A stretch of 64,000 nt of DNA. It comes from Falciphora oryzae (taxonomy: Eukaryota > Ascomycota > Sordariomycetes > Magnaporthales > Magnaporthaceae). The stretch spans positions 122,053 through 186,052 of the forward strand of contig JNVV01000067.1 in assembly GCA_000733355.1 (NCBI GenBank), read 5' to 3'. Positions within the stretch are counted from its first letter, which is position 1. Each line of letters opens with the position of its first letter. Shown here in pieces: positions 22,901 through 33,701 of the stretch. The notes under the pieces are model-generated. The model worked only from the letters and a program-made list of their open reading frames with translations, was not told the origin of the DNA and searched no databases. A program made the position numbers and the translations under genes.

Positions 22901-23797
22901 GCGTACTGTCCAAAGGCACAGCAGCTGGCAACCAGCCCCATGCAACGATGGATCGACGCTGGGATGCCGACTACGAGGCTGATGCTCACGACCAGGCAGA
23001 GCGACAGACAGGAAGCCTTCATCTCTCGCATGTGGTATCGGGGAGAGATGAAATCTCTTCGGGATTTGGAAATCGAAAACGGTGCGACGAGGACCCCGGC
23101 AGAGACGGCAGCCCACAGGATGTTCCGGAACCCGAGAGTTGCTGGAGCCGTGAAAGCCACAACCAACCTCGTCGTATGGAACATTGACTCTAAAGATGCT
23201 GTTCGGGAGGGTGCCAGTTGGAAGAACGAGATCCATTCGAGGGCCGCCGTGGAAGCCACGAGGCGGATTCAGGCACACGGATTATCGAGAGACGGCAGGC
23301 AGGTTCCATCAGTCGGTATCATCTGCCCGTACCAGGCCCAACGGGACGATGTCACGAGGGCCTTGCAGAAGACACCGGGCGTCGAAGTTGTGCACGGCCT
23401 GATTGAGGCACGCACCACGAGAGCAGCCATGGGAGGAGAGTGGGATTTCGCCGTCGTGTTGCTGACAAGGGATGACGGGACATCGGGATTCACCAGCGCC
23501 ATGCACAGCATGGTCGTCAATCTCAGCCGCGGGGCCCTCGGGACCGTGGTCGTCATGTCGGAGAAGGCCACCAGGGGCAAAAGCAACGGCGACAAGATCC
23601 TGGCCAAGTTTTTCAGGTCGGCGGTTGGCCGGGGCGATATTTGGACACCAGACAAGAAGTTCTTCCAGAACTACTGCATTGTCTGCTGCAACAGTCACAA
23701 GGTGGGCAAATGCAAAGGCGTAGCCCGCAAAGCCCCTCTTACAGTGGCACTTTCGAAGGAGGAGATTCATCACCGAGTGTCGGGTGCACGGAAATAG
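19949..23797 (+). CDS. Large SF1 (UPF1/DNA2-like) helicase-related protein with altered ATPase motifs
   Basis: A single exon of 1,282 residues from the ATG at 19,949 (AAG before it; an ATG 90 bp upstream is also in frame). The C-terminal half follows the SF1 helicase layout: motif I H-G-A-P-G-S-G-E-T near residues 653-660, motif II V-E-A-G near 930, motif III T-G-D-P-N-Q-S-P-P, a motif IV-like P-Y-Q-A-Q-R, and a motif VI-like N-L-S-R-G. A short Cys/His cluster lies near the C-terminus. The Walker A lysine is Glu659 and the motif II aspartate is Val930, so normal ATP hydrolysis is unlikely. The ~600-residue N-terminal half is unrecognised. The long intact frame with clean coding composition argues against a pseudogene. 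Function unknown. Confidence 0.75.
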   Translation: MSNRSRNAARATGRKRAKEIEQDEDESEGLPATDLRITTSHGLAAQALQALCCIKNENCITYNKTFRQLHTNLKGKGMSSSISLKQAAYSYGEIQVNLVYASGSHPIQVATITMCSKHIKDLQIRELDMPGGKPEASLHRVLFDEVQVEKAIRARFETMHRAICIEMNEDFVCRKGLELGSTFERAVTEIRRLRDEILAVQEDTFIPIDLFIPHGSAAVDTFLYQLEHVVLAPARGHPAKDLFRNNPSAKLIEIRDFAAKASGSAAPDPVRIRAWDQADYTAMYGRAVVDEHLLREQMSGNTRRNIVTLMASPIAGMTRGGLPTQYMFLVKTQAAALLPRMDEQCQLELCGVDYAAPKLPDWGHTEGEIAGMIADHIIDKWRSESVVRNTNSMGFRDLLMMALSRVYAAKNDDMSKGEFDKMKSTLKTWLVEIMPIKDVDKSGQVTRELDSEWRERLIKWAIDKGDKVRRPDWLPDKDDRRPWKVTRVPVPNGLLAEASAAFVGTTPCHPEWPMYPHPDTGDLPEPLPLIFDMPTVDFGNAGQMNDETRRVKGYFLPEESDLPMKACIGAINSIAQQAARDAKGAAAFIKDFNRPSEFLSMPDTFPVVDRIIRGKPDNEREAKIKARFDSLNSDQKKLFHATNLPHRHLMIHGAPGSGETAAALLLSVAILKSSVDMTGITAQLMSQPESQPSTQQAPQPTGSHTKPQTEATGWQMGGDDDNSETRSIGDRLFEAVIEDDFFARPEATVVNKMVITCSENRQGDALCERMNKEWSGIDDSQLKIVRLGTMRRTMGFAKNSTREDRLETYDEVDTMALKTLAREILETGRDVRAVKKDRRPHGGKYSLSAQIMDRLGLDAKYAVAWELMQMRSEDPEMFAENIAFVNNAIKEAALDILSEAQVVVATPTALHTLKYHLPKICDAVNLWLQVEAGRMTEPEWLVAMAACPNVVLRITTGDPNQSPPLVFGAKGFTRGATKGGLAENAYCPKAQQLATSPMQRWIDAGMPTTRLMLTTRQSDRQEAFISRMWYRGEMKSLRDLEIENGATRTPAETAAHRMFRNPRVAGAVKATTNLVVWNIDSKDAVREGASWKNEIHSRAAVEATRRIQAHGLSRDGRQVPSVGIICPYQAQRDDVTRALQKTPGVEVVHGLIEARTTRAAMGGEWDFAVVLLTRDDGTSGFTSAMHSMVVNLSRGALGTVVVMSEKATRGKSNGDKILAKFFRSAVGRGDIWTPDKKFFQNYCIVCCNSHKVGKCKGVARKAPLTVALSKEEIHHRVSGARK

Positions 23798-24578
23798 GAA
23801 TAGGAGAGGAGAGAGGAAAATAAAAAGGAAAAAAAGGAATGGAGATAAACCAAGGTACAAAAGGATCGGGTCGTCAAAGTCCCCTTACTCTGGCCAAACC
23901 GCCGTCCTAGCGGCAGATGGGCGGTTTGGTCAAGTTGGTCGCAAATTCCCCTGCAGCGCAGAAACGACCCCCTTAGCCCATAAAGGACCAAGCAGAAGGG
24001 AACCTAAAAAGACTGCGATGGAGCAGGTAATATGGATGTTTGCTGCATCACGAGGTGGACATCGGATGCGCGAAGAGGTCGTATCGTGGCGATATACCCC
24101 TGAAAATGACTTGGCGGGGTAAGCGGAACTTAAAAGGTGAGCCACCTGGTCGCCCTCATCGCTGTGTCCTTCACCATCCAGACCGATTGGCGGGATCCAT
24201 AAACCCGCGTCCAAAATGGATAGGACCCAAACACATGCTCCACTGCCGCATTCCCGGCAATTGTTTCCCCGGACCACTGTCGCTCTTGCAGGCGGACCGA
24301 GAAGCTTAGGAGCCGAATCGTTAATCATTCCACCATTTACAGGTTCGAACGGGCCCGCTCCTAGTTGAGCGAGGATCAAACAAGCAACTTTGGATAAAAT
24401 GCAGGGCCATCGATCCCCACCCCAATCCGGCCGTGACGACGGCTGACTGCTATGCTGTCCACGTGAAGGAGGAAGCATGTCTTATAAGGAGACGTAAGAG
24501 CATCGGCTGCTATAATCGGACTGCTGGTCTCAACTCAGTAGATGGGATGCCGTTGCCGTCGACAAGACATCGACCATC
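23798..24578. other. Intergenic region
   Basis: No gene supported. An inverted repeat (GGCCAAACCGCC / GGCGGTTTGG) around 23,892-23,936 could form a hairpin shortly after the helicase-like gene. The rest is unremarkable. Confidence 0.5.
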
Positions 24579-26029
24579 ATGATGACATCCAATCCATTCC
24601 GTCTGCTCGTCCGCGTGGCCGTTGCGACCCTGTTGCTTTCGGCCCAGAGCAGTGCAGCACCTTCGGTCCAGTCGCCTGCATCGATATCACTAAACCCTCG
24701 ACAGGGGGTTTCCGCCGAGAACCGGTGGGTGGCAATATGGGCCAGCATGCCGCAGCAGGTCGAATCAGACAACTTGCCCCCAGCGCCATATGTGAGTGCT
24801 GGCTATACGTTTTGTTAATAAGCTCAGGTAGCTGTTTCCCCGACGGGTATCTCAGTCCTAACGATGGCCCTTGGCCTGTCTTTCAGAGGAGCTCCCCCGT
24901 CCTCCGCAATGCTACCCTCAGACAGACGCTCCACATGTCCTCGGGCGCCGAGCGCATCCGGATCCAGATATCCAACACGTTTGGCGGGAGCGACCTCACC
25001 ATCACAGCCGCATCCGTCGCCCTACCCGCGGGCGGCAAGGCCGGCGTCGGGCGCGTGGACACCTCGACGCTGAAGCCCTTGACTTTTGACGGCGGAAAAG
25101 CCTCAGTCACCGTCCCGCGCGGCAAGGTCGCGTACTCGGACGGGATCGACTTCAAAGTCTCGGCCGAGTCCAACCTGGCGCTCACCCTGTACCTGCAGGG
25201 CGGCCAGGCCGGCAGCGCCATCACGGGCCACCCGGGCAGCCGCACCACCAGCTGGATGCAGGCCGGGAACCGGGTGGACGCGGCCGACGTGACCGGCGCC
25301 AGCACCAAGCACTGGTACTTTGCCAGCGCCGTCGAGGCCTGGGCGAGCCCGGACGACATCGCGGGCGCCCTGGTGGTGCTGGGCGACAGCATCACCGACG
25401 GCCGCGGCAGCACCGACGACGCCAACAACCGCTGGCCCGACCTGCTGCTTGCGCGGATGCGCAAGGCGTCCGCCGCCGCCGACGCCGCCGACAGATTCGA
25501 CAAGATCTCAGTCGTCAACCAGGCCGCGGGAGGCAACACCGTGCTGGCGGGCGGGCTGGGCCCGACGCTGTTGACGCGGTACCGGCGGGACGCGCTGCAG
25601 GTGGCTGGCGCGCGGTACGTGCTGCTGTTCGAGGGCGTCAACGACATCGGCAGCTCCGGCGGCGGCGACGTGTCGGGCCGGCTGCAGAGCGCCTTTACCC
25701 AGATCGCCAAGGACTGCAGACAGGCCGGGCTGGTGGTGCTAGCGGCCACCATCACGCCCTTTAGCGGACAGGGCCAGGCATACTCGTCCCCCGCGAGGGA
25801 CCAGATGCGCGTCCGGTTCAACCAGTGGGTGCTCGCGTCCAATGGCACCGTGTTTGATGGGGTTGTGGACTTGGCCAAGATGGTGGCCGATCCGCGCGAC
25901 GCGTCCAAGCTGCTAGCTGCCTATGACAGCGGGGACCATCTGCATCTTAGCGTGGCTGGGTACCAGCACATGGCTGACCAGTTTCCGCTCGAGGTGTTCA
26001 AATTGAAGCCCAAGACGGGGACGATGTAA
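24579..26029 (+). CDS. Secreted SGNH/GDSL-family esterase
   Basis: Two exons (24,579-24,791; 24,887-26,029) join in phase across a 95-nt intron with GTGAGT donor, a CTAAC branch and TTTCAG acceptor, giving 451 residues. The first ~26 residues form a signal peptide (hydrophobic core, A-A-P-S cleavage region). Block I is G-D-S-I-T-D-G with nucleophile Ser239. The block III motif reads G-V-N-D-I-G, and the catalytic D-x-x-H is Asp421/His424. This layout matches secreted SGNH hydrolases annotated as GDSL lipases or extracellular esterases, and the ~200-residue N-terminal beta-rich part is usual for that subgroup. Likely acts on acylated polysaccharides or lipids outside the cell. Not obviously part of the downstream cluster. 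Confidence 0.85.
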
Positions 26030-27483
26030 AATGTACAATGGGAAAAGGAGAGCCGTGCATCAGGGTGACGACAATGTGGCCCGATGATGCGCGCCAGCCT
26101 CGTGTTGCGACTGCTCCCACCAAAAGACCAGCACGTGCTTGCGGGCTCGCTCATCTTGGAGTCTGCTCCACGTAAGGCTCAGCTCAGCCGCCCTTGAACG
26201 AGCGGATGAAGGCGCTCCAGCACATTCCCATGGCATACTCTCCCTCAAATACTGCTCCTACAAAGACTCCATCTTTTATCATCGGCCATCCATCCACATC
26301 CTGGTCGTGCCACGTCTACAGTGAGGCAAAAATGTGCAAGTCCGGCATGCACAGTCTCGCTGCGGAATGGATAGGACGTCGAAACTGTGTCGGGGCGTCT
26401 GCTGCGCTGGCACTGCAGATTCCCAGACTTCCCATGTCCATTCCGTATCTGACATGCCCTTGGATCTCGGCGGATGCTAGCAGGCGTTGGCTGGGTGGAG
26501 ACAACATTTGGAAATGTTCTGCGAATAGCCTGTTCAATCTGGACGAACCACAGAATGTGGGAGAAAGAATGTGGGAATCTGCCGCGTACGGCCCTGCCCA
26601 TGGGACGGGATCTCATCCGCTATCCCCGAGACCCTGTTGTGCCTATAAGAGCGTTAACGTATCGAGGGCCACGGTTTTTACGCCCTTCCAGGATTATAAA
26701 CATTGAGACATTTCCCACGATGGTACATTGAGCTAGTCAGATCTGCAGGCCAGTTTCCCGTTCGTTGTGCTAATGGAGTGTTCGCCGGCTACTGTAGGCA
26801 GTGTGACGGTCCGGGTGGCTGTCGCACGCGCCTATATGAACCTCATGTCGAGTCATGTCATACATGACTTGGCATCGTACCCTTTTGGGGGTGTGTGCCG
26901 TAGTGGGGAGGGTTCATTCCATTCGTTACAGGCAGGCAACGCTTATAATCCTGCAAGGGATCACAAGTTGACAACCCACCCTAAACCTAATTAAAGCTTT
27001 GCTTTCGGGGGGCGTTGCGAAGGCGGGCCGCTAACGCCCGCATGTTCCAGATAAAGTGATTAATGCACCCGACCTGACAGCCAGCCGCGCCCTGGTAGAT
27101 CCTGGACCGCGATTGTCGGGCCTCACGGCATGGATCCCCGGATTGCCTGGAGGACCATTACGTCCGCCCGCACGTGGCGCGCCGCCTTCGTCGTTTAAAT
27201 AAATCCTTCGTCAGGCCCGTTTTGAGTTGTCACACACTGCCGCCACACGTCGGCTTCACCTTTATTGCTTCTACCTACCTAGATAGGCACAAATCCGGGA
27301 AACACCGGTCGAAAGGATGATAACCATCCATCATTTCACGTTACGTCCCAGTGCCCGCGGCACGCTCCGTCCGTCCTATGCCACCGGAAAGGGGCCTATT
27401 AACCATGAAGCCAAATGCAAGGTGGTTGGACCTCCCAATCGGGCTCGCCAGTTGCACTTTGCGGGTTATTCACTACCTACCTA
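26030..27483. other. Intergenic region
   Basis: About 1.4 kb with only short chance ORFs. I see no gene or repeat in it apart from a CTACCTACCTAG run near 27,270-27,285 and again just before the inverted-repeat element. Confidence 0.5.
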
Positions 27484-28580
27484 GGGCCTGTCCTAGAGTA
27501 AATCGGGTTTTTAGTTTTTCCCATACTATTTTTAAAAACCGCTTGAAAACTAGTTTGCGGGTCCACGCAAACCCTTGTGAAGATCTTTCGGAAGACCCGC
27601 CAGAAGTATCTTTTCGCAGGACAACGAGTCGCGGCCCCCGGGCCCTAGCCAGCTCCTTTGCCACCTCCTGTGCCACCCGTTGAATATATAAAGCTAACGA
27701 CCCTCCCGCCTTCGAAAAAGTTTGACTTGGAAAAATTTCGAACCCAAAAAAAGGCCGCCCCAGGGAGGGCCGGCCACGTGTAGGAGGCCGGGCAAGAGGG
27801 GTTTGGCGCGTGCAAATAGGATTAGATAATAATAAAAAATTTTTTGCCACTTCCTAAAGGGGAAATTCGCTTGCAAACTGATGCCAAAGGTTAAAAATAA
27901 ACAAATTTATTTATAAAAAAGCTCTTCCCGGCTACGCACCCTAGCTTGTGCGCCTTTTGCGCAAAGCGGTTTCGCTGCTAACAAATTTTAGCCCGCAATT
28001 AAAACTTAATGCCATTGGTCGCGCATTTGCGATAAAGCCACCAAAGCCCATGTCACGGCATGTGGGGGGTCTCCCAGGCGCACGGGCCTGGCAGCTGATT
28101 AGATAAGCCCCTCCCAGGCAGATAGAGTGCACGGCGCACACCCAGGCCTCCGGCCTCGATTTTTTCCCAATACATCTCTTTTTTGGCCACCTTTTGCAGC
28201 CACCCTACCTGCCGTAATAGCCCAGGCATCCAGCTACAAAATCCATGCGAAAAGGCGCGTGCGAAAAGGTGCAAATAGAGGTTGCAAAGGTGCAAAGGTG
28301 CCAATTAACGCGCCCGTGTTGTAAATGCTTCCCTCTTGCACCTTTGCACTTTTGCACCTTTGCATTGAAGCCCATGTCCGTTTGTGTGGGTGCGCCACAG
28401 GAAATTGATGGCGGCTGATACCGGGGTGGAGGTGGGTGCAAAAAGGGTGCGTGGCTGGGAAGAGCCTTTTTATAAAGGTACTTTTTTTATTGCAGGGCCC
28501 CTTGTGACGATCCTCGCTTATCCAAAAAACCGGCAGGGGGGGTCAAAAAACCAAAAACCCGATAGTCTAGGACAGGCCCC
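27484..28580. mobile_element. Non-autonomous DNA transposon with ~35-bp terminal inverted repeats
   Basis: The left end (GGGCCTGTCCTAGAGTAAAT at 27,484) and the reverse complement of the right end (GGGGCCTGTCCTAGACTATC, ending 28,580) match over about 35 bp and continue into T-rich tracts. A TA dinucleotide flanks each side (27,482-27,483; 28,581-28,582), as in Tc1/mariner/pogo-type insertions. The 1,097-bp interior is AT-rich with no transposase. It has a strong internal hairpin made of repeated GCAAAGGTGCAAAGGTGC-type units at about 28,255-28,370. It would need a transposase supplied in trans. Confidence 0.75.
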
Positions 28581-29071
28581 TAGTCAAGTTGAGGGTCTCC
28601 CCCCGCTTTAACCCTTGATCACCGTGCATGCATTTGTTAAGCGTGTGGTACGACGATTGAAACATTTCCGAGTCGACCTGTATGTGGAAAGCGGGATAAG
28701 GTTTGAGGGCAGGCGAGGGGTTTTACGTTCGTGCCCCGTCACGAACCGCCGCCGGCCACCGGCGTCGACTTCTTGAGAATGACTTTGCAATATGCAGCCG
28801 GAAGGTATCCCAGAACGGGATGTATTCAAATTGATCGTGGTCACGTGGGCGGGCTGCCCGTATGGCTGGGCCAATGCGATGCGGTCATATAAACGAGTCA
28901 CACTCGGGCTCCAGACGTGTGCCTTGCCAGCCCGTGCTCCCTACCTTAGCTATCTACCATTTTTTTTTTCGGCAGTCGCTTTAAAACTAACACCGAATTT
29001 TGGAACCTCAAGCCCCCATAGTTGTGTCTGCCCCAGCGAAGGGGTCAGGAGACCAACCCAAAAAACGGAGC
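28581..29071 (+). promoter_or_regulatory. Upstream region of the cluster regulator
   Basis: About 490 bp between the inverted-repeat element and the transcription factor start. A T-rich tract (28,959-28,968) lies about 100 bp upstream of the ATG. No binding site can be assigned with confidence. Confidence 0.4.
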
Positions 29072-30742
29072 ATGGCGGATTCATCTCGTCAATACGTCAG
29101 TCAGCAACGGGCCGAGCCTTTCGGCCCGGGCGGGGACGGCATTGTCGGCAATGTTTGTGGAGGCGGAATAGGCGGTCGCGGCAATGGCAGCGGTCATGGA
29201 GTAGGGCCGGCGAAGTCGGCCTGTGATCGATGCCGGGGGCAGAAGCTGCGCTGCATCTGGGACGACTTCTCTGGCAGGTGCCGCAGGTGTACGCGCGCCG
29301 ACTCGGTGTGCGCCGTCCTTCCGCGCCGCGCCATGGGCCGGCCGCAAATCCAACGCGTCCCGTCGTCCCGGCGGGATTCAGCGCCATCACGCAGCAGCAC
29401 CAGCAGGGCCAGCTCGTTATCCACATCCACCGCCGCCGCGCCGCCCCCGCCGCCCCCGGTCCGGAAGAACGGCAGCGTGGCGTCCACGTCCACGGCGGAT
29501 CACATGGCTGACGATGCCATGCATGCACCGACGGTCGCGTCCAGCACCGCAGCACCGCCGCCGGCGGAGTTGCCTCTGTCTGGCTCCGGTCTGCTGGGCG
29601 TCAGCGCCGGCCGGACCCACCTGCCCGTCTCGAGCCTTTTCCCGCCCGACGCCATGTCCTGGGCCCTGGGCCCCGTGCAGGCCTTGCCGGCGTCCACATC
29701 CACGGCGTCCGCGTCGAGCATATCAACCCCGCCCGCTCTGTCAATCAACTGGGAGCTGCCCTTGGGGTGCGTTCCAACCCCATTGGATCTCATTTTGGCA
29801 ACTCTAAACGACGCTGACGATCCATCCCCCGTCGAAAGCGGCCTGGCCGACACCGCCGTCCCGATGGGCTTCTACAACGACATGTTTAACACTCCGAGCA
29901 CCAGCGGATGGGCCAGCCCTCACGGCGTGGTTGCGGCCTCCGTTGAAAGGCCCGCCTCGACCCACGGCGACCCCGGCCCGACGGCAGCTGCGACGCTGCC
30001 CGACGATGCAAGCGGCCGTGATAGTGACTGGATAGACAGTCGAGTGGAAATGGGCGGCGACGAGGACGAAAACGGCGATAACAGTAATGACAAAAACAAC
30101 GACGGTGGCGGCGGCGCACCGGCCGGGTCGCCGGCAGCCCGCCAAGAGGAGATCAACTTTACCAAGCAGCTGTGCGACATGCACGTCGCCATCCTGCTGC
30201 ATCCTCTCCACGAAGACACCATCCTCGACGGGAAATACCGCCTCGGTAGCAGCCTGGGCGCCTTGGCCCTCGGCCGCCTCATGGCCCTGACCGTTCAAAC
30301 CAGGGCCATGATGGCGCAAATACCCACCTTGCAAAAGGAAATCTCCGTTGCATTTGACACTGCAACCCCGAGCCGCGGCGCCGGCGTCCGACAGCGGCTC
30401 CAGATACACACCGTTCCCAAGGACCGGGCCACGGCGCTGCTGGTGCTCAGCATCTACATGCGCCTCGAAGTGGCCTTCATTCATGCGTGCCGCATTCTGC
30501 ACGACGTGGTTGAGCAAGGCGGCGGCGGCGAGGCGCCTGGCGACGACGAGCCGTTGCCGTATGCGCTCATGCCCGAGCTGGCCATCGATGGCTTCTCGCT
30601 CGGGTCGTGCCACGACGTCCAGCTACGCTTCGTCCTGCATATCTGCGAACAGCTCCGCGACAGCATCAGGCATACGATCGCCGGGATCGCTGGGCCGGGC
30701 CTTGGAGAAATCGCTACCGTCGCGTCGAGTGGCAGCGGTTAA
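29072..30742 (+). CDS. Zn2Cys6 transcription factor, AflR-like (probable cluster regulator)
   Basis: A 556-residue single-exon protein from the ATG at 29,072. The binuclear zinc cluster spans Cys51-Cys80 with spacing CX2CX6CX8CX2CX6C. A basic linker and a Ser/Thr/Pro/Ala-rich, low-complexity region follow, then an acidic stretch near residues 325-350. The C-terminal ~200 residues form a helical domain like that of AflR-type regulators of fungal secondary metabolism. It is nuclear and would bind CGG-type sites. Its position at the edge of the PKS-NRPS cluster suggests it is the pathway-specific activator. An A-rich run directly follows the stop. Confidence 0.85.
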   Translation: MADSSRQYVSQQRAEPFGPGGDGIVGNVCGGGIGGRGNGSGHGVGPAKSACDRCRGQKLRCIWDDFSGRCRRCTRADSVCAVLPRRAMGRPQIQRVPSSRRDSAPSRSSTSRASSLSTSTAAAPPPPPPVRKNGSVASTSTADHMADDAMHAPTVASSTAAPPPAELPLSGSGLLGVSAGRTHLPVSSLFPPDAMSWALGPVQALPASTSTASASSISTPPALSINWELPLGCVPTPLDLILATLNDADDPSPVESGLADTAVPMGFYNDMFNTPSTSGWASPHGVVAASVERPASTHGDPGPTAAATLPDDASGRDSDWIDSRVEMGGDEDENGDNSNDKNNDGGGGAPAGSPAARQEEINFTKQLCDMHVAILLHPLHEDTILDGKYRLGSSLGALALGRLMALTVQTRAMMAQIPTLQKEISVAFDTATPSRGAGVRQRLQIHTVPKDRATALLVLSIYMRLEVAFIHACRILHDVVEQGGGGEAPGDDEPLPYALMPELAIDGFSLGSCHDVQLRFVLHICEQLRDSIRHTIAGIAGPGLGEIATVASSGSG

Positions 30743-31511
30743 GCAAAAAAAAAAAAAAAAAGAGAGAAAAAAAAGTAGCCGCTAAAACCCGCCTGGTACC
30801 TAGGTAAGTACCCAGGTACCTAGGTAGGTTGGTACGCATTTCCATTTATTCCGCAATATCCTTTGGTTGTGGTAAGCCGCAGGGTCGGCATAGATGGCCT
30901 CCCGGCGTTCTACCGTTTCACCTTCCTCGTTTTTAAAACTGCCTGGAGCTTGCCGTAATTACAAGCTCAATTTGCGGGAAGAAACCCCATCTAAGCCCAA
31001 CGAGTTTTAAGATGAGCTGTGTCTCAGCTCCCTTTGGATCGTCATGTAATAGTTACCTCTTTTTAGACTGCACGCAACATGGGAACGAAATATTTGCCAA
31101 ATTTCTCCAGTCCACTGCTCCCTTGCCACCTTAATTGTTGCTCGGACTTTTACAGTGCCATGTCTGGAGCGCGGATCCATTCGCACGGGGTATGCTGCTG
31201 CACACGCCCTCCGTGCCTCGCTTATTATCACAAAGGCGCAATGCAAACTTGGGGAAGATCCTTGATATTTTAAGACAATAATCCCTTTAAGGCTCGTTCC
31301 GAAATTAAATTGGCCGGGGTGCCAGGCGTCCCTTTTGACAAAGTACCTGCCTCTAAGTTACTAGATACTTTTACGGACTTGTTGTAATTACAAAAAAAAT
31401 GATGATATGTCCCAAGCCTGCCTAGACAACCGCTGACCAACAAGAAGCCCGCAGCTTGACCCGGTCCAAAGGAAACTTCAGCCTGCGCCGCTACTACGGA
31501 CTTGTGCTTTA
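30743..31511. other. Intergenic region between convergent genes
   Basis: Contains an A-rich run (30,746-30,777) and a compact palindromic block of ACCTAGGT/GGTACC units at about 30,795-30,832. No gene was recognised. Confidence 0.5.
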
Positions 31512-33117
31512 TCAAGCACTCGGTGCAGGCACATTTTTGTTTTGCTCAGCCTTCTCCTCAATTCCAAAGTTGTTCTCGTTCTTGTCCTTGAGCTGAATCT
31601 CCTTCTCTATAAATGTAACCAAGAATCCCAGCCCGGCAAACGCGGTGGCGACATACCAACAAGTGCGGATGGACTGCGAACAAAAAAAGAAAAAAAGGAG
31701 GGTATCGAGTGTTAGTTTGCTTATGGTACTAGGACTAGCTTCATCAAGCAGCTTCTACTTTATGTGGAGGGCGGAGAGACTCACCCGAGCGATAACAAGG
31801 CTGACCTGAGCCCGTGCGCCAGGGTCCTCGATTAAGTTCAGAGCGGCCTGGGTTGTGAACTCGTAGGCCTTGCCACCGGTGAGGAGCCCACGGAGCTCCG
31901 GGTTCTCGATGAGCGACTCGGCAACGACGCGGGCCTCGTTGTTGAAAACGGCGTTGGGGATGGTGACGGCAAAGACGGCGCCGAAGCCGCGGGCAAAGGC
32001 CCAGACTCCGGTGGTGGCGGCCATCAGCTTCTCGTCCAGGGGCGCCTGCATGGCGGGCAGCAGGATCCCGACCAGCAGGCCGGACCCGAGAGCAAGGAGG
32101 AGCTGGAACCACACCAGGGCGGCGGTCGTCGAATCCGCGTCCAGGAGGCTGAACAGACCGAAGGAGAGGGTCGTGATGGCCCAACCCACCAGGTGCAGGG
32201 GTTTGTAGCGGCCCGTCTTTGCGAGCAGAATACCGCCCACCATGGCGAAGGGCATGATGCCCGCAACGAGGGGGATCATGAAGACGCCGGACATGAAGGG
32301 CGTCTCGAGCTTGACGGCCTGGAAGTAAATCGGCAGGAAGTAATACGCCCAGTAGATGCAAAGGGCGTGGAGGAGGGTCAGGGTGAAGGCCGCGGCGGAG
32401 GTCCTGTTCGTCAGGACGGCGCGGGGGAAGGAGGGCTCCTTGCAGTATTTCCACTCAAAGGTGGTGAACAGGCCCAAACCGGCAAGGCCGAGGACGAGGG
32501 GGAGGATGATGTGGTACGTCTTCCACTCGTAGGTCGTGCCGCCCCACGTCAGGGCAATCAGGATGGCGATGATGGCACCGACGAAGATGGCGTTACCCGT
32601 CACGTCGATGCGTGCGAGACGCCGTCTCCACGACTGGTCGCGCTGGTGGTTGACACGCAGGAATACGAAGAGAGCGACGAAGGCGACTGGAGGTGAAGCG
32701 GCATAAGTTCTGGTTAGTCACCGCCGCGCGCTCTGGTGGTTGCGGGGGGAGGGGAGAGCAAGGGAAAGAAAAAACCACTCACCAGCTCCGATTGGCAGGT
32801 TCAGGTAGAAACACCACCTCCAGGTCGACTTTTCGGCAAGAAGTCCACCAAGGAAGGGGCCGACGGCCGCGCCCAGAGCGGAAAAGACCATGACCAGGGC
32901 GATGTATGTGCCCCTCTCGCGAAGGGGTACCAGGTCCGTGACGATGGTCTCGCTGAGGAGGCTGATTCCTCCTCCACCGATGCCCTGCCTGCAGGTTGTC
33001 GAAACGGGTCGGTTAGCTTTGGCGCGCTCCACCGAACGGAAGAACATCCGGAAAGAGGGGAGGGATGAGGAGGAGTGGCTCCTAGGATTCCATGGGTAGG
33101 GAGAGAGAGAGAGAGAG

Positions 33118-33148
<31 letters not shown>

Positions 33149-33701
33149 CAAGATGCTGTAGGAGGATAGTGGCCGAGCAAAAAGAAGGAAGGAATGAGGA
33201 GGATGCATACACGGTACGGGCGGCGATCAGCATTCCCATAGTATCAGAGCCTCCGCAAAGGCCGCTGCCGAGGATGAAAAGGCCGACGGCGACAAGCATC
33301 GGCCACCTGCGACCAAAGATGTCGCTCGCCTGGGAGAAAAGGGGCAGCGTGGCGATGGAGGAGAGGAAGTAGGCGTTGGGGACCCAGATGTACAGGTTGC
33401 CGCCGCCGAGGGAGTTGGCGATGGTGGGCAGGGCGCTGGTGATGATGGTGCCCTCGATGGCGGACATCAGGCCGGTGATGGACAGGGACGCCATGATGGC
33501 CCAGAAGGCAAAGGTCTTCTTTTGCGAGCCGCCGTACATGACGGCCTCCTCCTCCTCCTCCTCCTCCTCCGGCTCAGCCTCGGGGCTGGTGGTGTTGCCG
33601 GCGGTCGCGTCGTCTGTTTTCATCTCGCTAGTATCGCCACCAGCCTGGGACGGCACAGCGTGGCCGCTGCCACCGCCGGCTGCTTCCAATGGACCGGCCA
33701 T
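31512..33701 (-). CDS. MFS transporter, DHA (14-TM) drug/metabolite efflux type
   Basis: Four exons (33,701-33,211; 32,988-32,783; 32,686-31,785; 31,673-31,512) join in phase and give 586 residues. Introns are 222, 96 and 111 nt with consensus ends. After a ~55-residue cytoplasmic N-terminus with a polyglutamate run, transmembrane helices follow. The loop 2-3 motif reads D-I-F-G-R-R-W (motif A), and the antiporter motif C-like G-P-F-L-G-G occurs in helix 5. This is the DHA2-type family of fungal toxin and drug exporters. Lying inside the cluster, it probably exports the product or protects the producer. It ends 770 bp from the convergent regulator gene and starts 1.5 kb from the divergent hydrolase. 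Confidence 0.88.
33101..33148 (+). repeat. (GA)10(GT)14 microsatellite in intron 1 of the MFS gene
   Basis: Twenty bases of GA dinucleotide followed by 28 bases of GT dinucleotide on the plus strand. It sits wholly inside the 222-nt intron 32,989-33,210. Confidence 0.95.

Noticed and set aside
24542..24890. Longer esterase start reading through 24,792-24,886
   Set aside because: That reading lacks a signal peptide. The ATG at 24,579 with a consensus intron gives a proper secretory N-terminus.
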